64,000 nucleotides of DNA, taken from positions 71,586 through 135,585 of the forward strand of contig JAFVRG010000001.1 in NCBI GenBank assembly GCA_017504405.1. Reading direction: 5' to 3'. Below the pieces are notes generated by a model that saw only the letters and a list, made by a program, of their open reading frames with translations, did no database searches and had not been told where the DNA came from. Shown piece by piece: positions 1 to 7,514 of the stretch; the first letter of the stretch is position 1, and every line of letters starts with the position of its first letter. The translations under genes were made by a program, and so were the position numbers. The DNA comes from Clostridia bacterium (lineage in GTDB: Bacteria; Bacillota; Clostridia; Oscillospirales; CAG-272).

Positions 1-514
1 GAAGGCTCTCTTCAAACTTTGCGCTGTCCGTGTCGTCAAGAGTTATCTTCGACTGATAATAAGCGACGCCGACGGCAACTCTTAACTCTGCGAGGCGCTC
101 GCCGTACAGCTCCGAGAGGGTTATCTGCGTCCAGGAGCCGTCGGTTGTGAAGGAAAATCTCTTCTCGCTCGCCGTCTTGTCCGCAACGCTCTGCTCGTAC
201 TCGGAAAGATATTGGTCAAATTCCTTTTCTCCCGAATACGTAAAGAGGAGCCATATATTCTTGACAGGCTGACAGAGCCTGTATACTCCGTTATCGTTTT
301 TAACCGTGATAACGTTTATTTCCTCTTGCATGTATTGGTCGTACATGGTGGGGGTATTGAGGTATACGCCCTCTCCGACCGAGGGGTCGTAATCCACTCC
401 GCCCGAGCTGTAATCGTCGGTTTCTGCAAAGGGGTTAATAATTATGAGATACGCAATCAGAAAAACGAGAAATGCTGAGGCAAATATAATAGATAGCTTT
501 GCTGTTTTATTCAT
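1..514 (-). CDS. Membrane-anchored protein of ABC operon, partial (DUF4340-like)
   Basis: The frame is open from an ATG at 514 (minus) to the window edge, so the C-terminus is missing; 171 codons are visible. It begins MNKTAKLSIIFASAFLVFLI, a single N-terminal membrane anchor, followed by an acidic polar domain with no motif I recognise. It is the last visible gene of the operon running leftward from 5341, 14 bp after the GldG-like gene. In related Clostridia this slot is often held by a DUF4340 protein, an accessory of Gld-type ABC transporters. That assignment rests on position and topology, not on a motif. Confidence 0.7.
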   Translation of the reverse strand, partial: MNKTAKLSIIFASAFLVFLIAYLIIINPFAETDDYSSGGVDYDPSVGEGVYLNTPTMYDQYMQEEINVITVKNDNGVYRLCQPVKNIWLLFTYSGEKEFDQYLSEYEQSVADKTASEKRFSFTTDGSWTQITLSELYGERLAELRVAVGVAYYQSKITLDDTDSAKFEESL

Positions 515-528
515 ATCCGCCACCCCCC

Positions 529-2175
529 TCACATATTCCTGCGCTTTATGCACATATATATGCACACAGCGGGAATGATTATTACGGGAACTGCCGCTAT
601 GAGGATAGTCCAGGCAACGTTCGCTCCCTTGCTGACTGCTCCGTATACACGGACGAGCTTTCCGTTTTCCCACTCCTCACGCTCGCTCTCCGATAACTCG
701 TCGTTAAGAAGTATCTTTCCGCCGTAATTTGCGGTATTGAGCGTTATTGCGCCCAGATCGTCGGACGCATACCTGTCTGTTCTCGTCAGTGTTCTGACGG
801 TGGAAAACGTGAGGTCGCTGTTGGCATAGCTCTGCGTTCCGAGATATTCGTTTGACAGCATTGCGCTGGTTCCAGATGCGAAAACGTAGGCGTAGAAATA
901 GTTTACACCCACAAACCTTGAACGCACGGATATTGCCGAGAGAACGTAATTGCCGCACTCATCCCTCTCCGCCGCATTTCCGTAGCTGTCAACGGGATTC
1001 CATTCTCCGTTTTTATTGTATGCGAGCGAATCCTTGCCCGAGCGAAGCACTGCGTTTGCCATCATGGAAAGGCCGGGGGAGATGTATTTTTCATCAGAGC
1101 TCGTGTCGCTGTCCATCCAGATGAGATTTATCTGCGAGGACTCCTTCATTACGGTTTTCGGGGCTGTCACGAGAGATGCTACGTCGCTGAAAAGCCCGTA
1201 GCCTATCGTATCGTTCTCAGAATCGGCGTACTCTGCAAACAGCCTGTCCGTGCCGCTCACTATGTCACCGCTCTTTATTTTATCATCGCCGAATTCCATT
1301 CCCCATTCCTTTATATACTCTTCCATAGCGGGCAGGGATACAAAGGGGTCCTTCGTTATCATAAGCGAATTGTTTTTAGTGAGAAAACGGTCTATTTTCT
1401 CAACAGGGGACACCGATTCGAGGTTGTATATGTCATCGGGGGCTGCGGTATAGTCAACCGTCGGGCCGTTCATTATGAGCAATACACAGTCCTCTGGAAT
1501 CTCGTCCTTATCGAGGTCTATATACGAAACCTTAAGTCCTGCGAGCAAAAGAAGCTCGTAGAAGTCCGAATACTCGGGGTTGGAATTAGCGTCGGACGGA
1601 TCGGGGTTGTAATATTTTTCACCGTGTGTTGTAGTTATACACACAAGCGGGCTTTCAACCGCAGTTACCGAGAGTATGGCGCACGCCGCCTTATACTCTC
1701 CGTTGAACGCCCAGTATCCGTCGTTTTCATCCTTTGTCCAGAACTGCGAGGATGACATAACCCTGTACTTCGCTCCGCTCGATATTATGACGTCGTATAC
1801 GTCTATTGTAGAGGCAGAGGTGGTTTTGTACTTATCAAGCAGCTCGGGATTTTTCTTTGAATTTATACATTCAACCGATATGTTTTCATATCTCTTTGCG
1901 AGCTTCTGCGCCATGATGTAGACGTACCTGGACTCGTAATTTGAGAGCAGTATGTCGGGGTCTGCGCAAAAGGTTATCAAAACCTCGCCGCCGACGGCGT
2001 CCATTTCCGCTATCATACCGTCGCTGAGGGTGTATAAATCCTCGGCGGTGGTATCAAAATACAGCGTATTCTTCTGCCACAAAAGGTCGAGCAGAATATT
2101 GACAGTCAGAACTGCTATAATTCCAAGTGCAAAAACAGAGTAGAAAACGGTCTTTTTAGTTATCTTCTTTTTCAA
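529..2175 (-). CDS. GldG-like ABC transporter auxiliary protein
   Basis: 548 residues. There is one N-terminal membrane segment (about residues 11-31), a large extracytoplasmic domain, and a C-terminal membrane segment followed by a short basic tail (IKRRNM). This is the layout of GldG-type proteins (DUF4350/ABC_transp_aux), thought to act with an ABC-2 permease and ATPase. It follows a second paralogous GldG-like gene after 13 bp, so the two products may form a heteromeric extracellular module. The cargo is unknown. The family call comes from architecture and operon context, not a catalytic motif. Confidence 0.75.
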   Translation of the reverse strand: MKKKITKKTVFYSVFALGIIAVLTVNILLDLLWQKNTLYFDTTAEDLYTLSDGMIAEMDAVGGEVLITFCADPDILLSNYESRYVYIMAQKLAKRYENISVECINSKKNPELLDKYKTTSASTIDVYDVIISSGAKYRVMSSSQFWTKDENDGYWAFNGEYKAACAILSVTAVESPLVCITTTHGEKYYNPDPSDANSNPEYSDFYELLLLAGLKVSYIDLDKDEIPEDCVLLIMNGPTVDYTAAPDDIYNLESVSPVEKIDRFLTKNNSLMITKDPFVSLPAMEEYIKEWGMEFGDDKIKSGDIVSGTDRLFAEYADSENDTIGYGLFSDVASLVTAPKTVMKESSQINLIWMDSDTSSDEKYISPGLSMMANAVLRSGKDSLAYNKNGEWNPVDSYGNAAERDECGNYVLSAISVRSRFVGVNYFYAYVFASGTSAMLSNEYLGTQSYANSDLTFSTVRTLTRTDRYASDDLGAITLNTANYGGKILLNDELSESEREEWENGKLVRVYGAVSKGANVAWTILIAAVPVIIIPAVCIYMCIKRRNM

Positions 2176-2188
2176 TTCGTCCTCTCTC

Positions 2189-3649
2189 CTATCTGTACTT
2201 TCTTCTTATCAACACAACGCATCCGACAGCGATTACCGCCAGGGGCACCGCCACAGCGAGAATTATTGCGTACACGTTGGACTCCCTGACGGTCAGTCCT
2301 TCAAGATATTTAGTCTCAAATTTAACCTGCGTTGCTCCAACAGGGGTGTTCTGCGAGCCAACCGCTTCTATTATCGAATAGAGCGCCGATTTGTTGAGGT
2401 AGGAATCCGAGTTTACAAAGGTTGCCGAGAAGGTAACGGTCGAGGGGAAAAGCGTAACGGTAGAGCCACGCTCAGCTCCCTTCTTCTGCGCCGAGGCGGC
2501 GAGAATCTGCACTCCCTCGTGCGTATTGCCGTCAAAGAGGTCTATTTTCGCTCCCTCTCCCGACAAAACCAGCGGAGCTGCCTTCGCAATTTCCGTATCC
2601 GCCAGCGAGAGCGATGCCGATTCACAGACGATGAAGCGCATGTCTCCCGCATCGCTTGCCCTGCTTGCTATCTGAGAAGCGAGTGTGTTGTCGGCAAACT
2701 GCGCCACAACCGAGCGGCCGTTAGTCGTTACGGAATTTGCTCCGTCGCTGACTATTCCGTAGTTTATGCTCATTCCGTAATCGGATAAGAGCTTTTCGAG
2801 GTTACCCAGCTTACCCGCATACGGGTCCTTTATCACCACGAGGTTTCCGCCCCTGTCGATAAAGTCCGAGAGCTTTTGTATCTCCGCCTTCGCCGAGCTG
2901 CCCTCGGCAGCTGTTTCAAAATCGTATATCGGTGAGCAGATGAATATAAACTCCGCATCCTCGTCTATTTCGTCAACCGTGAGATTTACGGTTTTTGCGT
3001 CATAGCCCGAGAACAAAAGTGCGCTGAGCATTGCCTGCGTCGATTGCTCGCCGTGATTGGCGGTAAAGAGCGCCTTCGGGTGGTTTTCGGTCATTACGTA
3101 CCTGATGAGGCACGCCCACGCTTCCTCACCTCTGTAAGAGGTTATATACTGATTTTGGTCAAGGTCAAAGAAATCCGACAGCCCCACGACACGGAAGTTA
3201 CCTCCGCAATCTACGATTACGGTTTCCTCGCTTATTTCATTTATAACATTTCCGTTCTCGTCCTTGACGTAGCTGTCTATTTTTTTGTTATCAATAAAGG
3301 TGTTGAGGGTTTTTGGCGTTTCTACAAATTCATATCTCTCTGCAAACTGGCACGCACTCTCCCAGACGAGAGAATATGCGGAATTTGCCTTCAGCTCCTC
3401 GCTGGGCATACAGAAAAATATCTCTGTTTTCTTCGTCCTGTCAACGTTTGCCAGCACCCTGTCCGAGGCATCGCCTATAACGTGCTCGTATTTTGGCTCG
3501 GTATAGAAATACCAGCCGTATTTTGAGGTCAGCGCATTGATAAAGACGTTGAGCATACATACCGCCGCCAGAAAAGAGGCTATAAACGCCAGAAGCAGCG
3601 TGGTTCTCTTCTTCAACACCCTTTTTACGGGTTCAAAGGAAAATTTCAT
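2189..3649 (-). CDS. GldG-like ABC transporter auxiliary protein
   Basis: 486 residues with an N-terminal membrane helix (about residues 17-38), a long soluble domain and a C-terminal helix ending in IRRKYR. Segments such as ALFTANHGEQ and GGNLVVIKDPYAG resemble the Rossmann-like GATase/DUF4350 core of GldG proteins; the neighbouring paralogue has the parallel segments CITTTHGEKY and SLMITKDPFV. It starts 7 bp after the permease gene and is clearly cotranscribed with it. The role is probably an extracytoplasmic partner of the permease. Confidence 0.78.
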   Translation of the reverse strand: MKFSFEPVKRVLKKRTTLLLAFIASFLAAVCMLNVFINALTSKYGWYFYTEPKYEHVIGDASDRVLANVDRTKKTEIFFCMPSEELKANSAYSLVWESACQFAERYEFVETPKTLNTFIDNKKIDSYVKDENGNVINEISEETVIVDCGGNFRVVGLSDFFDLDQNQYITSYRGEEAWACLIRYVMTENHPKALFTANHGEQSTQAMLSALLFSGYDAKTVNLTVDEIDEDAEFIFICSPIYDFETAAEGSSAKAEIQKLSDFIDRGGNLVVIKDPYAGKLGNLEKLLSDYGMSINYGIVSDGANSVTTNGRSVVAQFADNTLASQIASRASDAGDMRFIVCESASLSLADTEIAKAAPLVLSGEGAKIDLFDGNTHEGVQILAASAQKKGAERGSTVTLFPSTVTFSATFVNSDSYLNKSALYSIIEAVGSQNTPVGATQVKFETKYLEGLTVRESNVYAIILAVAVPLAVIAVGCVVLIRRKYR

Positions 3650-3656
3650 ACCGCCC

Positions 3657-4361
3657 TCATTCCCATCTGCGCTTATCGTATATTCCCACAGTGAGCAAAA
3701 GGAAGACTGCGCACACGGAAATATAATATATCAGCGCCGATATATCGAACACGCCCTGCGTGAAATTCTGAAATCTCGAAAAGATAGAAATTGAGCTGAA
3801 TATGAAGCGTATGAAATATACGTTTATATACGAGTTTACAAGGCTGATGGCGAGGAAAAATGCGAGTATCGCTATCGTTCCGACCGCCGCTGCGAGCTGG
3901 CTCTCGGTTATAGAGGAAACGAAAACTCCGACAGCGATAAATGCTCCGCCAACCAGAAGAATGGCGATTATGTTGCCGAGCAGCGTCGCCGTCTGTATCT
4001 CTGAATACTGATAAAGTATTATGAAGCTGAACGAGGATAAAATCATCGCTCCCGCAAACATTGTGTACGCCGCAAGGAATTTAGCAAAAACCATCGAAAA
4101 CAGCGAAACGGGAGAGGTGAGAATCAATTGCTCGGTTTTCTGCTTTTTCTCCTCACTGAACAGCTTCATCGTCAACAAGGGGAGCATGAGCATCAGCAGA
4201 ACAAGCATCACGGTAAAATACGAGCTTATATCGCTCGAATAGGAGTAAAGCGTTGTATAGCAGAATACAGCTCCGCTGAACAAAAGGAATATTGAAAGAA
4301 ATATATATCCTATCGGTGTAGTGAAATAGGACCTCATTTCTCTTTTATATATTGCCGTCAT
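3657..4361 (-). CDS. ABC-2 type transporter permease (GldF-like)
   Basis: 234 residues with about six hydrophobic segments. The N-terminal AIYKREMRSYFTTPIGYIFL is the typical start of ABC-2 permeases that pair with a single NatA/GldA-type ATPase. It lies 5 bp downstream of the ATPase gene and upstream of two GldG-like proteins, so these genes should encode one complex. The substrate cannot be read from sequence. Confidence 0.88.
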   Translation of the reverse strand: MTAIYKREMRSYFTTPIGYIFLSIFLLFSGAVFCYTTLYSYSSDISSYFTVMLVLLMLMLPLLTMKLFSEEKKQKTEQLILTSPVSLFSMVFAKFLAAYTMFAGAMILSSFSFIILYQYSEIQTATLLGNIIAILLVGGAFIAVGVFVSSITESQLAAAVGTIAILAFFLAISLVNSYINVYFIRFIFSSISIFSRFQNFTQGVFDISALIYYISVCAVFLLLTVGIYDKRRWE

Positions 4362-4366
4362 TTATC

Positions 4367-5341
4367 TTACCCCCTTGCTCTCGCCTTTTTCTTTTTATCG
4401 TTGCCGCCCTCGCCCCTGTCTATGAGCCTTATGAATATATCCTCAAGCTCCATTCCGACAGGCGAAAATTCGAGTATCGGCCAGTTATTCTGAGAGCATA
4501 CGTAGTAAACGCTCTTTCTTATATCTATTCCTCTCTTGTTTTCAAGCGAGAGGGTTATGCTGTCGCCGTCCCTGTCGGGCAATAGCTCGCATGCGGCGAT
4601 TCCCGCATTCGCTCTGAAGGCGGCTATCGCCTCTGTCTTGGGAGCGCACACCTTGAGCCTGTATTTTACGCTGTCGTCTATATCACGGGACAGCTCGTCG
4701 GTTTTCTTATCGGCTATGATTTTTCCCTTGTTGATTATTATAATTCTCTCGCAAACCGACTGCACCTCGGAGAGAATGTGAGTGCTGAGAATAACCGTGT
4801 GCTTAGCTCCGAGCGTTCTTATGAGATTTCTTATCTCTATTATCTGCTTGGGGTCAAGACCTACCGTCGGCTCGTCAAAAATGAGGACGGGGGGGTCGTT
4901 TATCAGAGCCTGCGCTATTCCCACTCTCTGCTTATATCCCTTTGACAGGTGTCCTATTATTCTGTTTTTGACGTCGCTTATCTTAACCACCTCGCATATT
5001 TCGTCTATGTGAGCGTGGCGGTCAAGCTTGCATTTTTTCAAATCGTAAACGAAATTGAGGTATTCAACAACCGTCATCTCCTGATACAGCGGAGGCTGCT
5101 CGGGAAGGTATCCTATATTCTTTTTTGCCTCAATCGGATTTTTGAGTATATCAATCCCGCCGACAGAAACCTCGCCCGAGGTGGCAGACAGATAACCCGT
5201 CAGGATATTCATGGTCGTGCTCTTTCCCGCTCCGTTGGGACCGAGAAGGCCGACTATTTCCTTTCCCCCTATTTCAAAGCTCGCATTGTCAAGAGCAAAA
5301 TTCGAGCCGTATCTTTTTGTAAGAGAAGCTACCTTTATCAT
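4367..5341 (-). CDS. ABC transporter ATP-binding protein (GldA/NatA type)
   Basis: 324 residues. Walker A is GPNGAGKST at about residues 34-42, the signature region is LSKGYKQRVGIAQAL, Walker B is VLIFDEPTVGLDP, and the switch histidine lies in VILSTHILSE. A C-terminal extension of about 100 residues follows the ATPase domain, as usual for ABC-2 exporters, and the end is highly basic (KKKKARARG). A GGGAG ribosome site precedes the ATG at 5341. It is the first gene of the five-gene operon. Confidence 0.93.
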   Translation of the reverse strand: MIKVASLTKRYGSNFALDNASFEIGGKEIVGLLGPNGAGKSTTMNILTGYLSATSGEVSVGGIDILKNPIEAKKNIGYLPEQPPLYQEMTVVEYLNFVYDLKKCKLDRHAHIDEICEVVKISDVKNRIIGHLSKGYKQRVGIAQALINDPPVLIFDEPTVGLDPKQIIEIRNLIRTLGAKHTVILSTHILSEVQSVCERIIIINKGKIIADKKTDELSRDIDDSVKYRLKVCAPKTEAIAAFRANAGIAACELLPDRDGDSITLSLENKRGIDIRKSVYYVCSQNNWPILEFSPVGMELEDIFIRLIDRGEGGNDKKKKARARG

Positions 5342-5551
5342 AAAAATTCTCCCTTTTTTGTGTTACTGAATTATTTTAACACATATATATAAATAAATTA
5401 TTAACATTTCGACTTTTTTTGCATTTTTTATCTCCTCGCCTTTTATTACCTCAAAAAACAGACGGTTTTCTAAAAAAACGCAGATGAATAATTTGTGAAT
5501 ATTTTGCTTGTTTTTGAATTTTTATCCATTTATCCTTTCTTGGCAATCAAA

Positions 5552-5585
5552 AAAACTGCGGCTTCTTGTTACGTGTCGCAGTTTT
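5552..5585 (-). terminator. Intrinsic terminator after the 112-residue gene
   Basis: AAAACTGCG and CGCAGTTTT arms form a stem. On the minus strand it is followed by seven T residues, 30 to 65 bp after the stop at 5617. Confidence 0.8.
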
Positions 5586-5616
5586 CTTCCTTTTTTATTT
5601 TTTAATTTCGGAGAGT

Positions 5617-5955
5617 CTACATTACATACTCTGCGGCTATCTCCTCGAGCGCCTCATAGGCATTGTCTGCGCTGACCAGATTTTCACAGAGAAAGTCGAT
5701 AAGATCCTTTGCCCTCTCTATATCAACGCTCATTTTCGGCAGAAACGCCTCTACAAAATCGGTGGCATCGCTTTCCCTTACCGTTTCTATCTTTACGGAA
5801 TAGAAGCAGGTGTTTTCGGGATCTAAATCCTCATTCATTTCCTTTATCTCGTCAGGGTCCGCCTTTTCCTTATAAAGAGTGTATCTGAACACGTACCCTC
5901 CCGATTGCTGCTGTCTGTATCTTATAACCGACAGCCTTTGCTTTTCGTCCTTCAT
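5617..5955 (-). CDS. Conserved hypothetical protein, DUF6514-like
   Basis: 112 residues, soluble and acidic. The N-terminal half has a short beta-rich segment (GGYVFRYTLYKE). The C-terminal half has the pattern FYSVKIETV followed by a helical region with a leucine/acid-rich end, reminiscent of clostridial DUF6514 proteins. It is monocistronic: a promoter lies at 5974-6002 (TTGTAG, 17 bp, TATTAT), GGAAGG precedes the ATG, and a terminator follows. No biochemical role can be inferred; the family match is tentative. Confidence 0.75.
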   Translation of the reverse strand: MKDEKQRLSVIRYRQQQSGGYVFRYTLYKEKADPDEIKEMNEDLDPENTCFYSVKIETVRESDATDFVEAFLPKMSVDIERAKDLIDFLCENLVSADNAYEALEEIAAEYVM

Positions 5956-5973
5956 TTTTCTTTCCTTCCTAAT

Positions 5974-6002
5974 ATAATAAAGTCAATTAAATGATACTAC
6001 AA
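5974..6002 (-). promoter_or_regulatory. Sigma-A type promoter
   Basis: On the minus strand, TTGTAG (5997-6002), a 17 bp spacer and TATTAT (5974-5979) lie just upstream of the GGAAGG ribosome site of the 112-residue gene. Confidence 0.5.
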
Positions 6003-6165
6003 GCCGTCTAAGAAAAATGTTAAACTGTGCTGTCGCTTTTTCTGATTTTGGAAATTTTTTTATCAAAACAAGCGCATTTTTGCCGTTCTTTGTAAAATAT
6101 TAAGAATAGTATACCTTTTTTATCCTTAAAAAGAATAATTATTCATTTTTTCCTTAAATTTATCA

Positions 6166-6194
6166 GTGACAGCAATCAAAGGATATGTTAAAAT
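6166..6194 (+). promoter_or_regulatory. Sigma-A type promoter
   Basis: GTGACA (6166-6171), a 17 bp spacer and TAAAAT (6189-6194) lie 33 bp before the small membrane-protein gene at 6227. Confidence 0.5.
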
Positions 6195-6226
6195 AATCTG
6201 GGTTGTATTGAATAAGGAGGGTTTCT

Positions 6227-6481
6227 ATGAGAAATAAAAAAACGCCGACACGGCGAGTACACGATATATACATACTTTCAAAAATTCTTTTGATAATAAC
6301 CCTTTCGGTTTGTCTTGCTTCGCTTGCATCTCTTTTCTTCATAACCGTTTTCTCCGACTCCTTTGAGACCCTCTTTGTTGTGGCATCTATGGGAACTAAT
6401 ATCTCTCTCATTCTTATTTCTCTCGTTCTCGGAGTTGGAGCAGCTTTTGCGTTGGATTATGCGGAAAATCTCAAAAAATAG
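6227..6481 (+). CDS. Small two-helix membrane protein
   Basis: 84 residues. A basic N-terminus (MRNKKTPTRRVHD) is followed by two hydrophobic helices (about residues 18-42 and 47-74) and a short acidic/basic tail, giving an N-in/C-in topology by the positive-inside rule. AAGGAGGG sits 7 bp before the ATG, and the gene has its own promoter and terminator, so it is a real expressed unit. I do not recognise the family. Confidence 0.7.
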   Translation: MRNKKTPTRRVHDIYILSKILLIITLSVCLASLASLFFITVFSDSFETLFVVASMGTNISLILISLVLGVGAAFALDYAENLKK

Positions 6482-6505
6482 CGAGTTGTAAACACTTGTT
6501 TACAT

Positions 6506-6542
6506 AAAAATGGCGCAGTTTTTAAAAAATTGCGCCATTTTT
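6506..6542. terminator. Bidirectional intrinsic terminator
   Basis: A 12 bp inverted repeat (AAAAATGGCGCA and TGCGCCATTTTT) between convergent genes has T-rich flanks on both strands. It serves the small membrane-protein gene and the glycosyltransferase. Confidence 0.85.
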
Positions 6543-6563
6543 GTTTGTTTTTTGTTTGTTTTT

Positions 6564-7289
6564 TCAAGCAGAAGTGATTTTTAATTTCTTCACTCTCTTC
6601 TTTATTCTGAAAAGATCCCTCAGCATTTTGAAGCTGTCACGTATTATATGTACCTTTGAGTTCTCATTATTTTTCTTTATAACCACAGGCATCTCGTTTA
6701 TGCCAAGCCCCATCTTCTTCGCAATCATAACAGTCTCAAAATCAAACGCAAAGCCATTCGTTTCGCACAGCTCAAATATTTTCTTTGCATACGGCTCTCT
6801 GTAACCCTTTATTCCGCACTGGCTGTCGCTTATTTTTATGCCGAAAAACAATGAGATAAATTTAAGATAAACAAAGGATGCGAGCTTTCTCATAAATCCG
6901 TAATTTTTTCCGAATCCGTCGCCTGCGTGTCTGTTTCCTATTATCAGCTCCTCATTTACAGAGGAAAACCTATCCCCCATCTCTTTGACTGTTTCGAGCC
7001 CGTATGCGAGGTCGGCGTCGGTGAAAATTATTGCATCTCCCTCAGCATTTAGCATTCCCTCTCTTACAGCCCCTCCCTTTCCTTTATTATTCTCATAGGA
7101 AACGAGGTGTAAAGAGGGAACCCCCTCTATATTTTCCTCTATTATTTCTTTCGTTTTATCCCTTGAGCCGTCGTTTACGAGCCAGAAGGAATAATTTTCA
7201 TTATCCTTTAAAAATTCCTTTATCTTTTCAATAGAGTCCCCTATCAGATCCTGCTCGTTGTAGACGGGTATTACAACTCCTATTTTCAT
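6564..7289 (-). CDS. Family 2 glycosyltransferase (dolichyl-phosphate sugar synthase-like)
   Basis: 241 residues from the chosen ATG at 7289, which GGAGAAGG precedes. An in-frame ATG at 7316 lies at the predicted transcription start and has no ribosome site, so I reject it. The GT-A fold begins IGVVIPVYNEQDLI. The nucleotide-sugar motif is in NDGSRDKTKE and the metal-binding DXD is DADLAYG. The region KISDSQCGIKGYR is typical of DPG/DPM-synthase-like enzymes that load a sugar onto a polyprenyl phosphate. No C-terminal membrane helices follow, so it acts on the cytoplasmic membrane face. It is divergent from dnaA. Confidence 0.88.
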   Translation of the reverse strand: MKIGVVIPVYNEQDLIGDSIEKIKEFLKDNENYSFWLVNDGSRDKTKEIIEENIEGVPSLHLVSYENNKGKGGAVREGMLNAEGDAIIFTDADLAYGLETVKEMGDRFSSVNEELIIGNRHAGDGFGKNYGFMRKLASFVYLKFISLFFGIKISDSQCGIKGYREPYAKKIFELCETNGFAFDFETVMIAKKMGLGINEMPVVIKKNNENSKVHIIRDSFKMLRDLFRIKKRVKKLKITSA

Positions 7290-7321
7290 GTATCCTTCTC
7301 CGTTTTCTTTTTTCATCTTCT

Positions 7322-7350
7322 ATTATAATACTTTTTAATTCGTTTTTCAA
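7322..7350 (-). promoter_or_regulatory. Promoter of glycosyltransferase gene
   Basis: On the minus strand, TTGAAA (7345-7350), a 17 bp spacer and TATAAT (7322-7327). The -35 hexamer lies inside one of the TTTTCAACA 9-mers (7344-7352). Confidence 0.7.
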
Positions 7351-7352
7351 CA
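7344..7352 (+). promoter_or_regulatory. Candidate non-canonical DnaA box TTTTCAACA
   Basis: It matches the TTATCCACA consensus at 7 of 9 positions and recurs on both sides of dnaA. It overlaps the -35 of the divergent glycosyltransferase promoter, so part of the match may simply be the -35 hexamer. Confidence 0.35.
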
Positions 7353-7452
7353 TTTTTATTTAATAATAACCCGTCTGTTTTGCACTTTTTCTCAGTTTGT
7401 TTATTCTTTAATTATAGATAATACTATAATTTATAATATTTTTATTAAAATG

Positions 7453-7461
7453 TGTTGAAAA
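7453..7461 (-). promoter_or_regulatory. Candidate non-canonical DnaA box overlapping dnaA -35
   Basis: TTTTCAACA reads on the minus strand. It overlaps the dnaA -35 hexamer, a position suited to DnaA autoregulation, though coincidence with a TTGAAA -35 is possible. Confidence 0.4.
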
Positions 7462-7483
7462 ATAATAATTTTTATGTTATAAT
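7455..7483 (+). promoter_or_regulatory. dnaA promoter
   Basis: TTGAAA (7455-7460), a 17 bp spacer and TATAAT (7478-7483). The predicted start lies about 25 bp before the AGGAG ribosome site of dnaA. Confidence 0.75.
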
Positions 7484-7514
7484 TGAAAGGTAATTAATTA
7501 ACAGGAGCTTTGTT

